Assembly (NCBI GenBank): GCA_002691245.1 | Contig: NZHH01000030.1 | Coordinates: 1-18,641 of the forward strand | Origin: Methylaequor sp002691245 | Lineage (GTDB): Bacteria; Pseudomonadota; Alphaproteobacteria; Methylaequorales; Methylaequoraceae | Reading direction: 5' to 3' | Length of the DNA: 18,641 nucleotides | In this document: positions 1-6,943 of the stretch, piece by piece | How the letters are laid out: each line of letters opens with the position of its first letter | Position numbering within the stretch: position 1 is the first letter of the stretch | Translations under genes and position numbers: made by a program | Notes under the pieces: generated by a model | Databases searched by the model: none | Told to the model about the DNA's origin: nothing | What the model saw: only the letters and a program-made list of their open reading frames with translations

Positions 1-429
1 GGTGCATCCTGAGGTTGTTCTGCTTTGGCTTCAGGCTCTACAGATGGTGTTGTGGATGTTTGAGGAGCATCCTGAGGTTGTTCTGCAGGTGGTGTTGTAG
101 ATGTTTGAGGCGTATCTTGTGGTTGTTCTGCTTTGGCTTCAGGTTGTTCTACAGATGGTGTCGTAGATGTTTGAGGAGCATCCTTAGATTGTTCTGCTTT
201 GGCTTCAGGTTGTTCTACAGATGGTGTCGTAGATGTTTGAGGTGCATCCTGAGGTTGTTCTGCTTTGGCTTCAGGTTCTNCAGNTGGTGTNGTNGATGTT
301 TGAGGTGCATCCTGNGNTTGTTCTGCTTTGGNTTCAGGTTCTGCAGATGGTGTTTCAGATGCTTGAGNTACATTTTTATTTTGTTCTGNTTCTGCNTTGT
401 CTGATGAACTTNCTTCAGCTTGACCAGCG
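1..429 (-). repeat. In-frame tandem repeat (63-66 bp units) inside rpsP
   Basis: On the plus strand the motif GG(T/A)GCATCCTGAGGTTGTT recurs at 1, 64, 109, 175, 241 and 304, with a degenerate copy near 367. The spacings are 63, 45, 66, 66, 63 and 63 bases, all multiples of three. Each unit encodes 15, 21 or 22 residues rich in Pro, Gln, Thr, Glu and Ala. One unit (175-240) is about 44% GC, well above the surrounding sequence. The unit lengths suggest expansion and contraction by slippage or unequal recombination without breaking the frame. Confidence 0.9.
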
Positions 430-788
430 TTTTTCAATTCNTCTTTTGATTTTAACTTTTCTTCTTTTGCTTTTAATTTTTCNAGAGTCTTTTTTCTTGG
501 TTTGTCTTGTTTTGTTTGTTGCGGAATTTCTGAATTTTTTGTTAAACCTTCAGTTGCTAAAAACTTATTGACTCTCTCGGTTGGCCTNGCTCCNACAGAC
601 AACCAGTACTTTATTCTATCTAAATTTAAATTTATTCTCTCAGGGTCATCCTTCGATCGCATTGGGTTATATGTTCCTAATCTTTCAAGATATTTTCCAT
701 CTCGCGGGGCTCTAACATCTGCTGCAACAATTCTGAAGAATGGTCTTTTTTTTGACCCACCTCTTGATAATCTTAATGATACTGACAT
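1..788 (-). CDS. rpsP: 30S ribosomal protein S16 with long repetitive C-terminal tail (3' end outside window)
   Basis: S16 is a small-subunit protein needed for 30S assembly. The first ~84 residues are a complete S16 fold: it begins MSVSLRLSRGGSKKRPFFR, then has RAPRDGKYLERLGTYNP and the RIKYWLSVGARPTERV stretch. A Lys/Glu-rich linker (about residues 85-125) follows, and then tandem repeats of the form AEQPQDAPQTSTTPS plus VE(Q)PEAK, still open at the window edge. At least 262 residues are visible, against roughly 80-165 for known S16 proteins. The start is ATG at 788, with an AAGGA ribosome site at 796-800 on the minus strand. It follows ffh by 16 bases, the usual ffh-rpsP arrangement, with rimM/trmD/rplS expected beyond. 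The S16 identity is certain; the role of the tail is unknown. Confidence 0.93.
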   Translation of the reverse strand, partial: MSVSLRLSRGGSKKRPFFRIVAADVRAPRDGKYLERLGTYNPMRSKDDPERINLNLDRIKYWLSXGXRPTERVNKFLATEGLTKNSEIPQQTKQDKPRKKTXEKLKAKEEKLKSKXELKNAGQAEXSSSDXAEXEQNKNVXQASETPSAEPEXKAEQXQDAPQTXXTPXXEPEAKAEQPQDAPQTSTTPSVEQPEAKAEQSKDAPQTSTTPSVEQPEAKAEQPQDTPQTSTTPPAEQPQDAPQTSTTPSVEPEAKAEQPQDA

Positions 789-804
789 TNTATTTTCCTT
801 TCTA

Positions 805-2181
805 TTAAAATGANTTATTTTTATTTATTAATCCCTGAAGATCGTTATATTGTCCNGAATTCATCATGTTTTGAATATCTTTACTTTTACCCATTTTTTT
901 CATCATTTGACTCATTTTTTTAAATTGCTTNAGTAGCTTATTAATATCTTGAACGTGTGTCCCAGATCCTTTTGATATTCTTATTTTTCTTGACGCTTTA
1001 ATGATATCAGGGAAATTTCGTTCTTTTGGTGTCATTGAATTAATAATAGACTTTTGTTTTTTAAAAATGTCATTTTTCTGCATTGATTCTTCAACTTTTT
1101 CTTTTAAACCTGACATGCCTGGAAGATANTTCATTACGCTTTNAATGCCGCCCATTTTTGTGAGCTGATCTAATTGTTTTGAGTAATCCAAAAGAGTAAA
1201 TTTTCCTTTGAGAAATTTCTTTTGCATCTTTTTNGCNTCTTCCTCATCAATTTCCTCAGAGGCTTTTTCAACTAATGAAACAACATCTCCCATTCCTAAA
1301 ATTCTATTTGCTATTCTGTCAGGATGGAAAGTTTCAAAATCATCAATTTTTTCTCCTACNCCCATAAATTTGATTGGTTTTTCTGTGGTATATTTCATTG
1401 ATAGGGCTGCTCCTCCCCTTGAATCACCATCTATTCTTGTCAATATGATTCCAGTTAAATCAAGTTGTTNAGAAAAACTTTTTGCAGTATTNACGGCATC
1501 TTGACCAGTCATTGAGTCTGATACTAAAAGTATCTCNGAGAAAGTGAAGTTTTCAGATATATCTCTAATTTCTTTCATCATTTTCTTATCAATATGATTT
1601 CTGCCGGCGCTATCCAAAATTAAAACNTCTGAATTNGATTTTTTTGCCTCTTGAATAGCAATTTTTGAGATTTCTAGTGGAGATTTGTTTTTTTGAAGGT
1701 CCAAAGTGGAAATATTATTGTCACTTCCAAGTGTTATNAGTTGTTCTTGNGCNGCAGGTCTNTAAATGTCNAGTGAAGCCATCATTACTTTCTTATTNTT
1801 TTGCTTNATAATCCATTTTGCAAGTTTNGCTGAGGTTGTTGTTTTTCCAGAACCTTGTAATCCCACCATCAATATTAAAGAAGGNGTTTTTCCTTTCAAA
1901 TNTATGGCATCGTTTTGAGAACCNAAAAGACTTGTAAGCTCGTCATTTACAATTTTTATAATCATTTGAGAGGGAGAAACACTTTTTATAACTTCTTTAC
2001 CNAATGCATTCTGTTTAACTTTTTCNATAAAATCTTTTGCTACACTGATTGATACGTCCGATTCTAGTANAGCNATTCTAATTTCTCTCATTACATCATT
2101 GAGACTGGAATCATCAATAATGCCTTTACCTNTAAGCTTATCAAAAATTCCTGTTATTTTATCAGTNAAATTTTCAAACAT
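805..2181 (-). CDS. ffh: Signal recognition particle GTPase Ffh (SRP54)
   Basis: Ffh binds SRP RNA and signal sequences of nascent membrane proteins, and docks with FtsY in a GTP-dependent way. Domains in order: N helical bundle (about 1-95), G domain with P-loop GLQGSGKTTT (107-116), DSAGR (190-194) and TRIDGDSRGG (248-257), then the EKIDDFETFHPDRIANRILGMGD link and a Met-rich M domain (from about 325) containing RKIRISKGSGT and a run of MSQMMKKMGK. The length of 458 aa is normal. DSAGR replaces the usual DTAGR, a conservative change. N characters interrupt 30 codons, but the frame is intact throughout. The gene is divergent from dapF and upstream of rpsP, and its leader holds a hairpin plus T tract. 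Confidence 0.97.
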   Translation of the reverse strand: MFENXTDKITGIFDKLXGKGIIDDSSLNDVMREIRXAXLESDVSISVAKDFXEKVKQNAXGKEVIKSVSPSQMIIKIVNDELTSLXGSQNDAIXLKGKXPSLILMVGLQGSGKTTTSXKLAKWIXKQXNKKVMMASXDIXRPXXQEQXITLGSDNNISTLDLQKNKSPLEISKIAIQEAKKXNSXVLILDSAGRNHIDKKMMKEIRDISENFTFXEILLVSDSMTGQDAXNTAKSFSXQLDLTGIILTRIDGDSRGGAALSMKYTTEKPIKFMXVGEKIDDFETFHPDRIANRILGMGDVVSLVEKASEEIDEEXXKKMQKKFLKGKFTLLDYSKQLDQLTKMGGIXSVMXYLPGMSGLKEKVEESMQKNDIFKKQKSIINSMTPKERNFPDIIKASRKIRISKGSGTHVQDINKLXKQFKKMSQMMKKMGKSKDIQNMMNXGQYNDLQGLINKNXSF

Positions 2182-2196
2182 AATTTAATTCCAAAC

Positions 2197-2231
2197 AAAA
2201 AAAGTCAGTGCACGAAACTCGTGGACTGACT
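2197..2231 (-). terminator. Hairpin plus T tract in the ffh leader (attenuator- or terminator-like)
   Basis: Plus-strand bases 2203-2209 (AGTCAGT) pair with 2225-2231 (ACTGACT). After a single mismatch at 2210/2224, CACGA (2211-2215) pairs with TCGTG (2219-2223) around a 3-base loop. Read on the minus strand, the stem is followed directly by six further T (2202-2197), giving a classic intrinsic-terminator shape that points into ffh and ends 15 bases before its ATG. No gene precedes it on that strand, so it would act on a leader transcript. It could also be a 5' stabilising hairpin, an operator palindrome or a tiny RNA. I recall a candidate structured RNA named for ffh in Pelagibacter-type genomes, but cannot test a match here. 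Confidence 0.55.
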
Positions 2232-2245
2232 GATTATTTGTTGTG

Positions 2246-2274
2246 TTTATAGCAAAAAACATTTAACTCTTAAA
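2246..2274 (-). promoter_or_regulatory. Candidate promoter for the ffh-rpsP transcript
   Basis: On the minus strand, TATAAA (2251-2246) is preceded by TGC (2254-2252), which fits an extended -10 element. A weak -35 (TTTAAG, 2274-2269) lies 17 bases further upstream. Transcription would begin near 2239, only about 8 bases before the hairpin, giving a leader of about 58 bases. AT-rich sequence produces such matches by chance, so this is a suggestion. The divergent dapF promoter must lie in the same 118-base gap, but I see no convincing -35/-10 pair for it. Confidence 0.35.
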
Positions 2275-2299
2275 GTAAATTATTTAAATTAATAGAAAT

Positions 2300-3118
2300 A
2301 TGAAAAAGTATAACTTCATAAAAGCACATGGGCTGGGCAATGATTTTGTTATCTTCCTCGAAGATAGTTATATAAATTTAACAGATGAGTTGGTAAGATA
2401 TATTTCTGATAGAAAAAAAGGTATTGGTTGTGATCTTGTTGTTTGTCTGAAGCAATCTGATGCAACTTATTCAGATTTAGAAACAACATTTTTCAATAAG
2501 GATGGTTCAGAGGCTGAAGTTTGTGGGAATGCCCTTAGATGCGTGGGTAAATATTATTTGGAAAAGTTAAAAAAATCAAACACTACAATCGAAACTAAAG
2601 CTGGACTAATTGACATAGAAATGTTGAGAGATGGAATGATTGCTGTTGATCTCGGTAAACCTAACTTAAATTGGAATAAAATACCAATAAGAATAGAGAT
2701 GGACACAAAAAATCTTGGATTTAATTTAAATTATCTTAAAGAAGGTTTCTCAATTAACGTGGGGAATCCACATGTAATTTTTTTTGTTGAAAAAATTGAT
2801 CAACACGAACTTTGTGTTGATTCCAAAAAAATTCTAGAAAGTGGTTTGTTTCCTGAAGGCGTAAATATAAGTGCTGTTAAAAAAATATCAGAGAATCAAT
2901 TAAATGTAATAACTCTAGAGAGAGGTGTTGGAATAACAAGTGCCTGTGGGTCTGGAGCTGGAGCCTCTGCATATGCTTCTCATAAATTAAAATATTGTGG
3001 CAATCGAGTGAATGTTCAAATGACTGGAGGCAACCTAAACATTGAAATTACCAAAGATGATCATATTTTAACAACTGGAGATTCGAAAGAAATTTTCAAA
3101 GGGGAAATAGTTTTTTAG
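2300..3118 (+). CDS. dapF: Diaminopimelate epimerase
   Basis: DapF interconverts LL- and meso-diaminopimelate, the last step before lysine and the source of the peptidoglycan cross-linking residue. It is a cytosolic, cofactor-free two-base epimerase. Both catalytic cysteines are present: C75 in NKDGSEAEVCGNALRC and C216 in GVGITSACGSGAGA. The N-terminal KAHGLGNDFV and the GNPHVIFFV motif of the second half are also present. The length of 272 aa is normal. It opens the dapF-mtaB-ftsY group, an order common in Alphaproteobacteria, and is divergent from ffh. No strong Shine-Dalgarno sequence precedes the ATG. Confidence 0.97.
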   Translation: MKKYNFIKAHGLGNDFVIFLEDSYINLTDELVRYISDRKKGIGCDLVVCLKQSDATYSDLETTFFNKDGSEAEVCGNALRCVGKYYLEKLKKSNTTIETKAGLIDIEMLRDGMIAVDLGKPNLNWNKIPIRIEMDTKNLGFNLNYLKEGFSINVGNPHVIFFVEKIDQHELCVDSKKILESGLFPEGVNISAVKKISENQLNVITLERGVGITSACGSGAGASAYASHKLKYCGNRVNVQMTGGNLNIEITKDDHILTTGDSKEIFKGEIVF

Positions 3119-3129
3119 GTTTGACATTA

Positions 3130-4374
3130 ATGACAAAAAATAATTCTAAAATAATTAATTTAGGTTGTAGACTCAATTTCTTTGAATCTGAAGTAATCAA
3201 AAATATTCTTGATGAAAAAAATATTGATCAAAAAATAGTAATCAATACATGCGCAGTCACAAATCAAGCAGTCAGGAAATCAATTAATGAGGTGAAGAAA
3301 GCATCAAAAAATTTCCCGAAACATAAAATTCTTGTAACAGGTTGCGCTAGCCAGATCGAAAAAAAAAAATTTTCAGAATTAACAAATGTTTCAAGAATAA
3401 TTGATAATAGTAAAAAAACCGAGTTTGAGAGTTATATTGGAAGATCATCCAAAACAAATAAAACCTATAACTTTCCATATTTTGCAAACTTTATTTCAAG
3501 TAGATCAAGGGCAACACTTCAGATTCAGCAAGGTTGTGACCACAGATGTACATTTTGTATTATTCCATTTGGAAGAGGTGACTCTAAAAGTCTCCCTTTT
3601 GAACAAATTTTTAAAAGAACTGAAAATATTTTAAATCAAGGTTATTCTGAAATTACTTTCACTGGCGTCGATCTTACTTCATATGGTTCTGATTTGCCTG
3701 GCAAACCTAAATTAGGAAATATAATAAAAAGACTGCTTTTTTTACAACCAAAGTTAAAAAGATTAAGGTTGTCTTCAATAGATCCTGCTGAAATTGACCC
3801 TGATCTTTTAAATTTGCTCTGTAATGAGAATAGACTTCTACCTCACTTGCATTTATCACTTCAATCTGGTGATAATCTTATTTTAAAAAGAATGAAAAGG
3901 AGACATAATAGAGAGCAGGTTATTTCTTTGTGTGATAAACTAAAATCTGCAAGGTCAGAATTTACATTTGGTGCAGATGTAATTGTAGGCTTCCCTACGG
4001 AAAAAGATCAAAATTTTTTAGAAACTTTAAATTTAATTAAGAAATGTAATTTCTCAAATGTACATATATTCCCATACTCATCAAAAGAAGGAACACCTGC
4101 GTCTAGAATGCCACAAGTGTCCGAAAGAATAAAAAAAGAAAGAGTAAAAATCCTTAGAGAAGAATCAAGTAAGGTGTTGTATAATCAACTCAATAATGTA
4201 ATTGGAAAGTCAACATGTATATTGTTTGAATCTAATAAAAAAAGCTATACTGATGAATTTTTTAAAGTTAAAATTCCAAAAGAAATTAACNCNACTCTCA
4301 AATCNGGATCATTTGTCAATGTCACNATNATCTCAAGGAAAGATGATATGTTAATAGCCGAAATATTAAAATAA
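3130..4374 (+). CDS. mtaB: tRNA t6A37 methylthiotransferase, MtaB family (radical SAM)
   Basis: MtaB adds a methylthio group to N6-threonylcarbamoyladenosine at position 37 of tRNAs reading ANN codons. The N-terminal iron-sulfur domain has its three cysteines at C13 (NLGCRLNFFESE), C41 (INTCAVTNQA) and C72 (VTGCASQ). The radical-SAM cluster CxxxCxxC is at C136, C140 and C143 (QQGCDHRCTFCIIPFGRG). A weak TRAM-like region ends the protein. The NLGCRLN-ES signature favours MtaB over MiaB or RimO. I chose ATG at 3130 because AGGT (3117-3120) lies 9 bases upstream; an in-frame TTG at 3121 would add three residues but sits directly against that site. The gene follows dapF by 11 bases and shares one base with the ftsY start. 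Confidence 0.92.
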   Translation: MTKNNSKIINLGCRLNFFESEVIKNILDEKNIDQKIVINTCAVTNQAVRKSINEVKKASKNFPKHKILVTGCASQIEKKKFSELTNVSRIIDNSKKTEFESYIGRSSKTNKTYNFPYFANFISSRSRATLQIQQGCDHRCTFCIIPFGRGDSKSLPFEQIFKRTENILNQGYSEITFTGVDLTSYGSDLPGKPKLGNIIKRLLFLQPKLKRLRLSSIDPAEIDPDLLNLLCNENRLLPHLHLSLQSGDNLILKRMKRRHNREQVISLCDKLKSARSEFTFGADVIVGFPTEKDQNFLETLNLIKKCNFSNVHIFPYSSKEGTPASRMPQVSERIKKERVKILREESSKVLYNQLNNVIGKSTCILFESNKKSYTDEFFKVKIPKEINXTLKXGSFVNVXXISRKDDMLIAEILK

Positions 4375-5285
4375 TGGTCATAGGTTGGCTAAAAAAATTA
4401 AAAAATGGTTTATCAAAATCCTCTGATAAAATTTCAGGTGGAATTAAAAAGATTCTCAAAAGTAAAAAAATTGATGAATCAACTTTACTTGAACTTGAGG
4501 AACTTCTCATATCCTCAGATATAGGAGTTGATATTTCTTCAAAAATAATTGATGAATTGAAAAAATCAAAAATTGTAGAACCAACACCAAATAAAGTTAA
4601 AATAATNATAAAAAANAAATTAAAAGAAATCTTAACTTCGCTTGAAAAAGATATCGAGCTAAATGAAACTTTAAATGTAATTCTTATAGTAGGTGTGAAT
4701 GGNGTCGGAAAAACAGCTACAATTGGAAAGTTAGGAACNAAATATATCTCTGAAGGAAAGAAAGTAGGNATGGTTGCCGGGGATACATTTCGCGCTGCAG
4801 CTGTTGAGCAACTCAAGATTTGGTCGGAAAGATCAAAATCCGAGTTTTTTTTTGCTGAGCAAGCTTCTGACCCAGCAGCACTTGCTTATAGATCTGTAAA
4901 GACTGCTAAAGAGAAACTATTGGACATTTTACTAATTGACACTGCTGGGAGACTTCACAATAAAAAAGATCTTATGGATGAGCTATCAAAAATTATTAGA
5001 GTTTTAAANAAAATCGATGAATCNATACCTACTGAAATAGTTCTTGTTTTGGATGGAAATATTGGACAAAATTCTATAAAACAAGCTGAAGTATTTAAAG
5101 AAATTTGTAACATTGATAGTTTAGTAGTNACCAAACTGGATGGCTCTGCCAAAGGAGGAGCAATAGTTCCTATTGCAGAAAAACTAAAAATTCCAATTTC
5201 TTTNATAGGCACTGGNGAGGCTAAAGAAGATTTAACTAGATTTAATGCTGACCAATTCTGNTCAGCACTGCTTGACATAGATTAA
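4374..5285 (+). CDS. ftsY: Signal recognition particle receptor FtsY (NG domain only)
   Basis: FtsY is the membrane-associated GTPase that receives SRP-ribosome complexes and hands them to SecYEG. The N bundle covers about residues 1-95. The G domain has P-loop GVNxVGKTATIGKL (107-120), AGDTFRAAAVEQL (135-147), DTAGRLHNKKDLMDEL (189-204), TKLDGSAKGGA (253-263) and the closing FNADQF. At 303 aa it lacks the long acidic A domain of enterobacterial FtsY. The short basic start MVIGWLKKLKNGLSK could serve as an amphipathic membrane-contact helix, which is inferred. The second Thr usual after GKT is Ala115. The start codon overlaps the mtaB stop (TAATG), so translation is probably coupled. Six or so N codons do not break the frame. 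Confidence 0.96.
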   Translation: MVIGWLKKLKNGLSKSSDKISGGIKKILKSKKIDESTLLELEELLISSDIGVDISSKIIDELKKSKIVEPTPNKVKIXIKXKLKEILTSLEKDIELNETLNVILIVGVNXVGKTATIGKLGXKYISEGKKVXMVAGDTFRAAAVEQLKIWSERSKSEFFFAEQASDPAALAYRSVKTAKEKLLDILLIDTAGRLHNKKDLMDELSKIIRVLXKIDEXIPTEIVLVLDGNIGQNSIKQAEVFKEICNIDSLVXTKLDGSAKGGAIVPIAEKLKIPISXIGTXEAKEDLTRFNADQFXSALLDID

Positions 5286-6436
5286 TCATTAGTAATTTTC
5301 CATAANGATGAATTTNTTTTATCCGAAATTAAATATACATCTCCCAGGTAGTTTATTTCNAAATCTCTNATCCGGCCAATTCTTGGATGATCTTTTATTA
5401 AAATCTCTTTATTAATAACTTGATTTTTTTCTATTTCTAAACGAGCAAGCATTTTTGTTTTTGTNGCTGAAATTAATANGTCTCCATTCCAGTCAGAGAA
5501 CTTNTTACCTTTATAAAANTTAATACTCCCAACACCTATNGAGGGCACCCAAGATATAATAGGCTTGTCGTAGGTGTCTTTGAAGTGGGATTCACCTATT
5601 TTTCTGCCNGAGTATTCTCTTCCTCCCCAAGCGATATCTTTCCATCCAAGATTACCTGCGAATTTTACTATTCCGATATTATCTCCACCCATTGGACCAT
5701 GTTGAGAGAAATATATNTTTCCATCTTTTGGTGATATAGCCATACCCTGNGGATTTCTCAAACCAATTTGATAAATTTCCGGAAGCCAGTCCTCGTAACC
5801 AAGGGTTTTAGGATTGTCTTTAGGAATTGATCCATCGGTCTTAATTCTTATGATACTGCCTGGATGTTTTCCAGGATCTTGAGCAATACTTCCTTTATCT
5901 CTCTCACCAAATCCTACAAATAAAAAATCATCTTTAATTACAATTCTTGCTCCCCAATGTTTTGTGGTATTTAANTCAGGGCTTCCCTTTAGTAANACCT
6001 GAAAATCTTTAATTTCATTGTCAATTAATTTTCCTCTCCCCACTGCAGTACTGTATTTTTTGGAAAATTCTAATGAATTTGTTCNACTCGAATCNTGNCT
6101 GTAGGTGAAATAAACGTATCCATCAGAGTGNGCAAAAACATCCAGAAGTCCACCTTGCCCATTGTTTTTTTTTAAAACGGGAATGTTATGTTGAATTTCT
6201 NTTTTTTTTTGNGACTTGACATNAAATTTAACTAANCCNCCATTTTTTTCAGTTATCAATAATGTATTTGAGTTTACAAACGTTATACCCCAAGGAAAGT
6301 CAAACTGTCCCTCAGCCAATTCCACTATCTTTAAGTTTTGTTTTGTTTTACTGTAAGTCTTAAAATTACTTTTAAGCTCTGCATTCACATCAGTAAAAAA
6401 AAATATGTAAATTAATTGAAAAAAAAAATGTATCAT
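5282..6436 (-). CDS. Secreted PQQ-type aldose sugar dehydrogenase (glucose/sorbosone dehydrogenase family)
   Basis: This family contains soluble periplasmic six-bladed beta-propeller enzymes that oxidise aldose sugars with pyrroloquinoline quinone and calcium. Supporting motifs are FPWGITFV near 48-55, GGLLDV (95-100), HWGARIVI with the likely catalytic His160, GFGERD (175-180), AQDPGKHPGSIIRIKTDGSI, YQIGLRNxQGMAISP (222-236) and FSQHGPMGGDNI. The N-terminal 19 residues are hydrophobic and end in VNA, a plausible signal peptide although its start (MIHFFF) has no Lys or Arg. At 384 aa it matches E. coli YliI-like proteins. It lies alone on the minus strand between two plus-strand housekeeping runs, and its TAA overlaps the ftsY TAA. 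No PQQ synthesis gene is visible here, so cofactor supply is unknown. Confidence 0.88.
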   Translation of the reverse strand: MIHFFFQLIYIFFFTDVNAELKSNFKTYSKTKQNLKIVELAEGQFDFPWGITFVNSNTLLITEKNXXLVKFXVKXQKKXEIQHNIPVLKKNNGQGGLLDVFXHSDGYVYFTYXXDSSXTNSLEFSKKYSTAVGRGKLIDNEIKDFQXLLKGSPXLNTTKHWGARIVIKDDFLFVGFGERDKGSIAQDPGKHPGSIIRIKTDGSIPKDNPKTLGYEDWLPEIYQIGLRNXQGMAISPKDGXIYFSQHGPMGGDNIGIVKFAGNLGWKDIAWGGREYXGRKIGESHFKDTYDKPIISWVPXIGVGSIXFYKGXKFSDWNGDXLISXTKTKMLARLEIEKNQVINKEILIKDHPRIGRXRDXEINYLGDVYLISDKXNSXLWKITND

Positions 6437-6490
6437 AAATCTTTATATATTATCTAATACAAACTTTTTAATGTTTTATTTTATAAACTA
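6437..6490. promoter_or_regulatory. Divergent promoter region, aldose dehydrogenase / maoC
   Basis: This 54-base, almost pure A+T gap separates two divergent starts and must hold both promoters, unless they extend into the coding regions. Possible -10 boxes are GATAAT on the minus strand (6454-6449) and TATAAA on the plus strand (6482-6487). No good -35 partner is seen for either, and neither start has a visible Shine-Dalgarno sequence. Both boxes lie so close to the ATGs that very short or leaderless messages would result. Confidence 0.3.
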
Positions 6491-6943
6491 ATGAATATGC
6501 AAAAATATCTAGAAAAACACGGATTTTTTATAGAAGACTTAATTGTAGGACAAGAGGCAAAATATGAAAAAAAAATATTAGAAAAAGATATTCACGATTT
6601 TTCTAAAATTACTGGTGATAACAATCCTGTTCATGTTGATGAAGAATTTGCAAAGTTCACAATATTCAAAAAAAAAATTGCACATGGTTTTCTGTCTGGA
6701 AGTCTGATTTCCACTGTAATTGCAACGAAACTACCCGGACCAGGAAGTATTTATCTTAATCAATCATTAAAATTTTTGGCGCCAGTTTTTGTTAATGAAA
6801 CAGTTATTGCAAAAGTAAAAATTGAAGAAATAAACCTGGAAAAAAATAAAATTAAATTACTCACAGAATGTTTTATTAAAAAAAAAAAAATCCTTACTGG
6901 AATTGCAGAAATCATGGTTTCATCGAGGACAAAAATTGGTTAG
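6491..6943 (+). CDS. MaoC-like (R)-specific enoyl-CoA hydratase
   Basis: This is a single hot-dog-fold hydratase of the MaoC/PhaJ type, which hydrates trans-2-enoyl-CoA to (R)-3-hydroxyacyl-CoA. The family signature is present as ITGDNNPVHVDEEFA, with the catalytic pair Asp43 and His48, followed by KKIAHGFLSGSLIS, the conserved second helix region. At 150 aa it is the normal size for a one-domain member. The physiological acyl substrate cannot be told from sequence. No PHA synthase or beta-oxidation gene is nearby, and it instead heads the ribF-ileS-lspA run with its stop abutting the ribF ATG. A run of 13 A (6878-6890) encodes the IKKKKI stretch and could be prone to slippage or miscalling. 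Confidence 0.88.
   Translation: MNMQKYLEKHGFFIEDLIVGQEAKYEKKILEKDIHDFSKITGDNNPVHVDEEFAKFTIFKKKIAHGFLSGSLISTVIATKLPGPGSIYLNQSLKFLAPVFVNETVIAKVKIEEINLEKNKIKLLTECFIKKKKILTGIAEIMVSSRTKIG

Noticed and set aside
15..404. Plus-strand Cys/Arg-rich repeated reading frame
   Set aside because: It is the antisense reading of the rpsP repeat array. The minus strand gives a valid S16 protein with ribosome site and operon context, and the plus frame has no start signal or family match.
1..429. CRISPR-like or satellite array
   Set aside because: Units are directly adjacent with no unique spacers, are multiples of three, and read in frame as the rpsP tail.
1208..1504. Plus-strand open frame inside ffh
   Set aside because: It lies wholly within a well-supported ffh on the other strand and has no recognisable product.
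3121..3129. TTG start for mtaB three codons upstream
   Set aside because: The likely ribosome site AGGT (3117-3120) would be in direct contact with TTG, whereas spacing to ATG at 3130 is 9 bases.
4322..4816. Minus-strand open frame across mtaB/ftsY
   Set aside because: It is the antisense of two conserved genes; Ser/Phe-rich shadow composition only.
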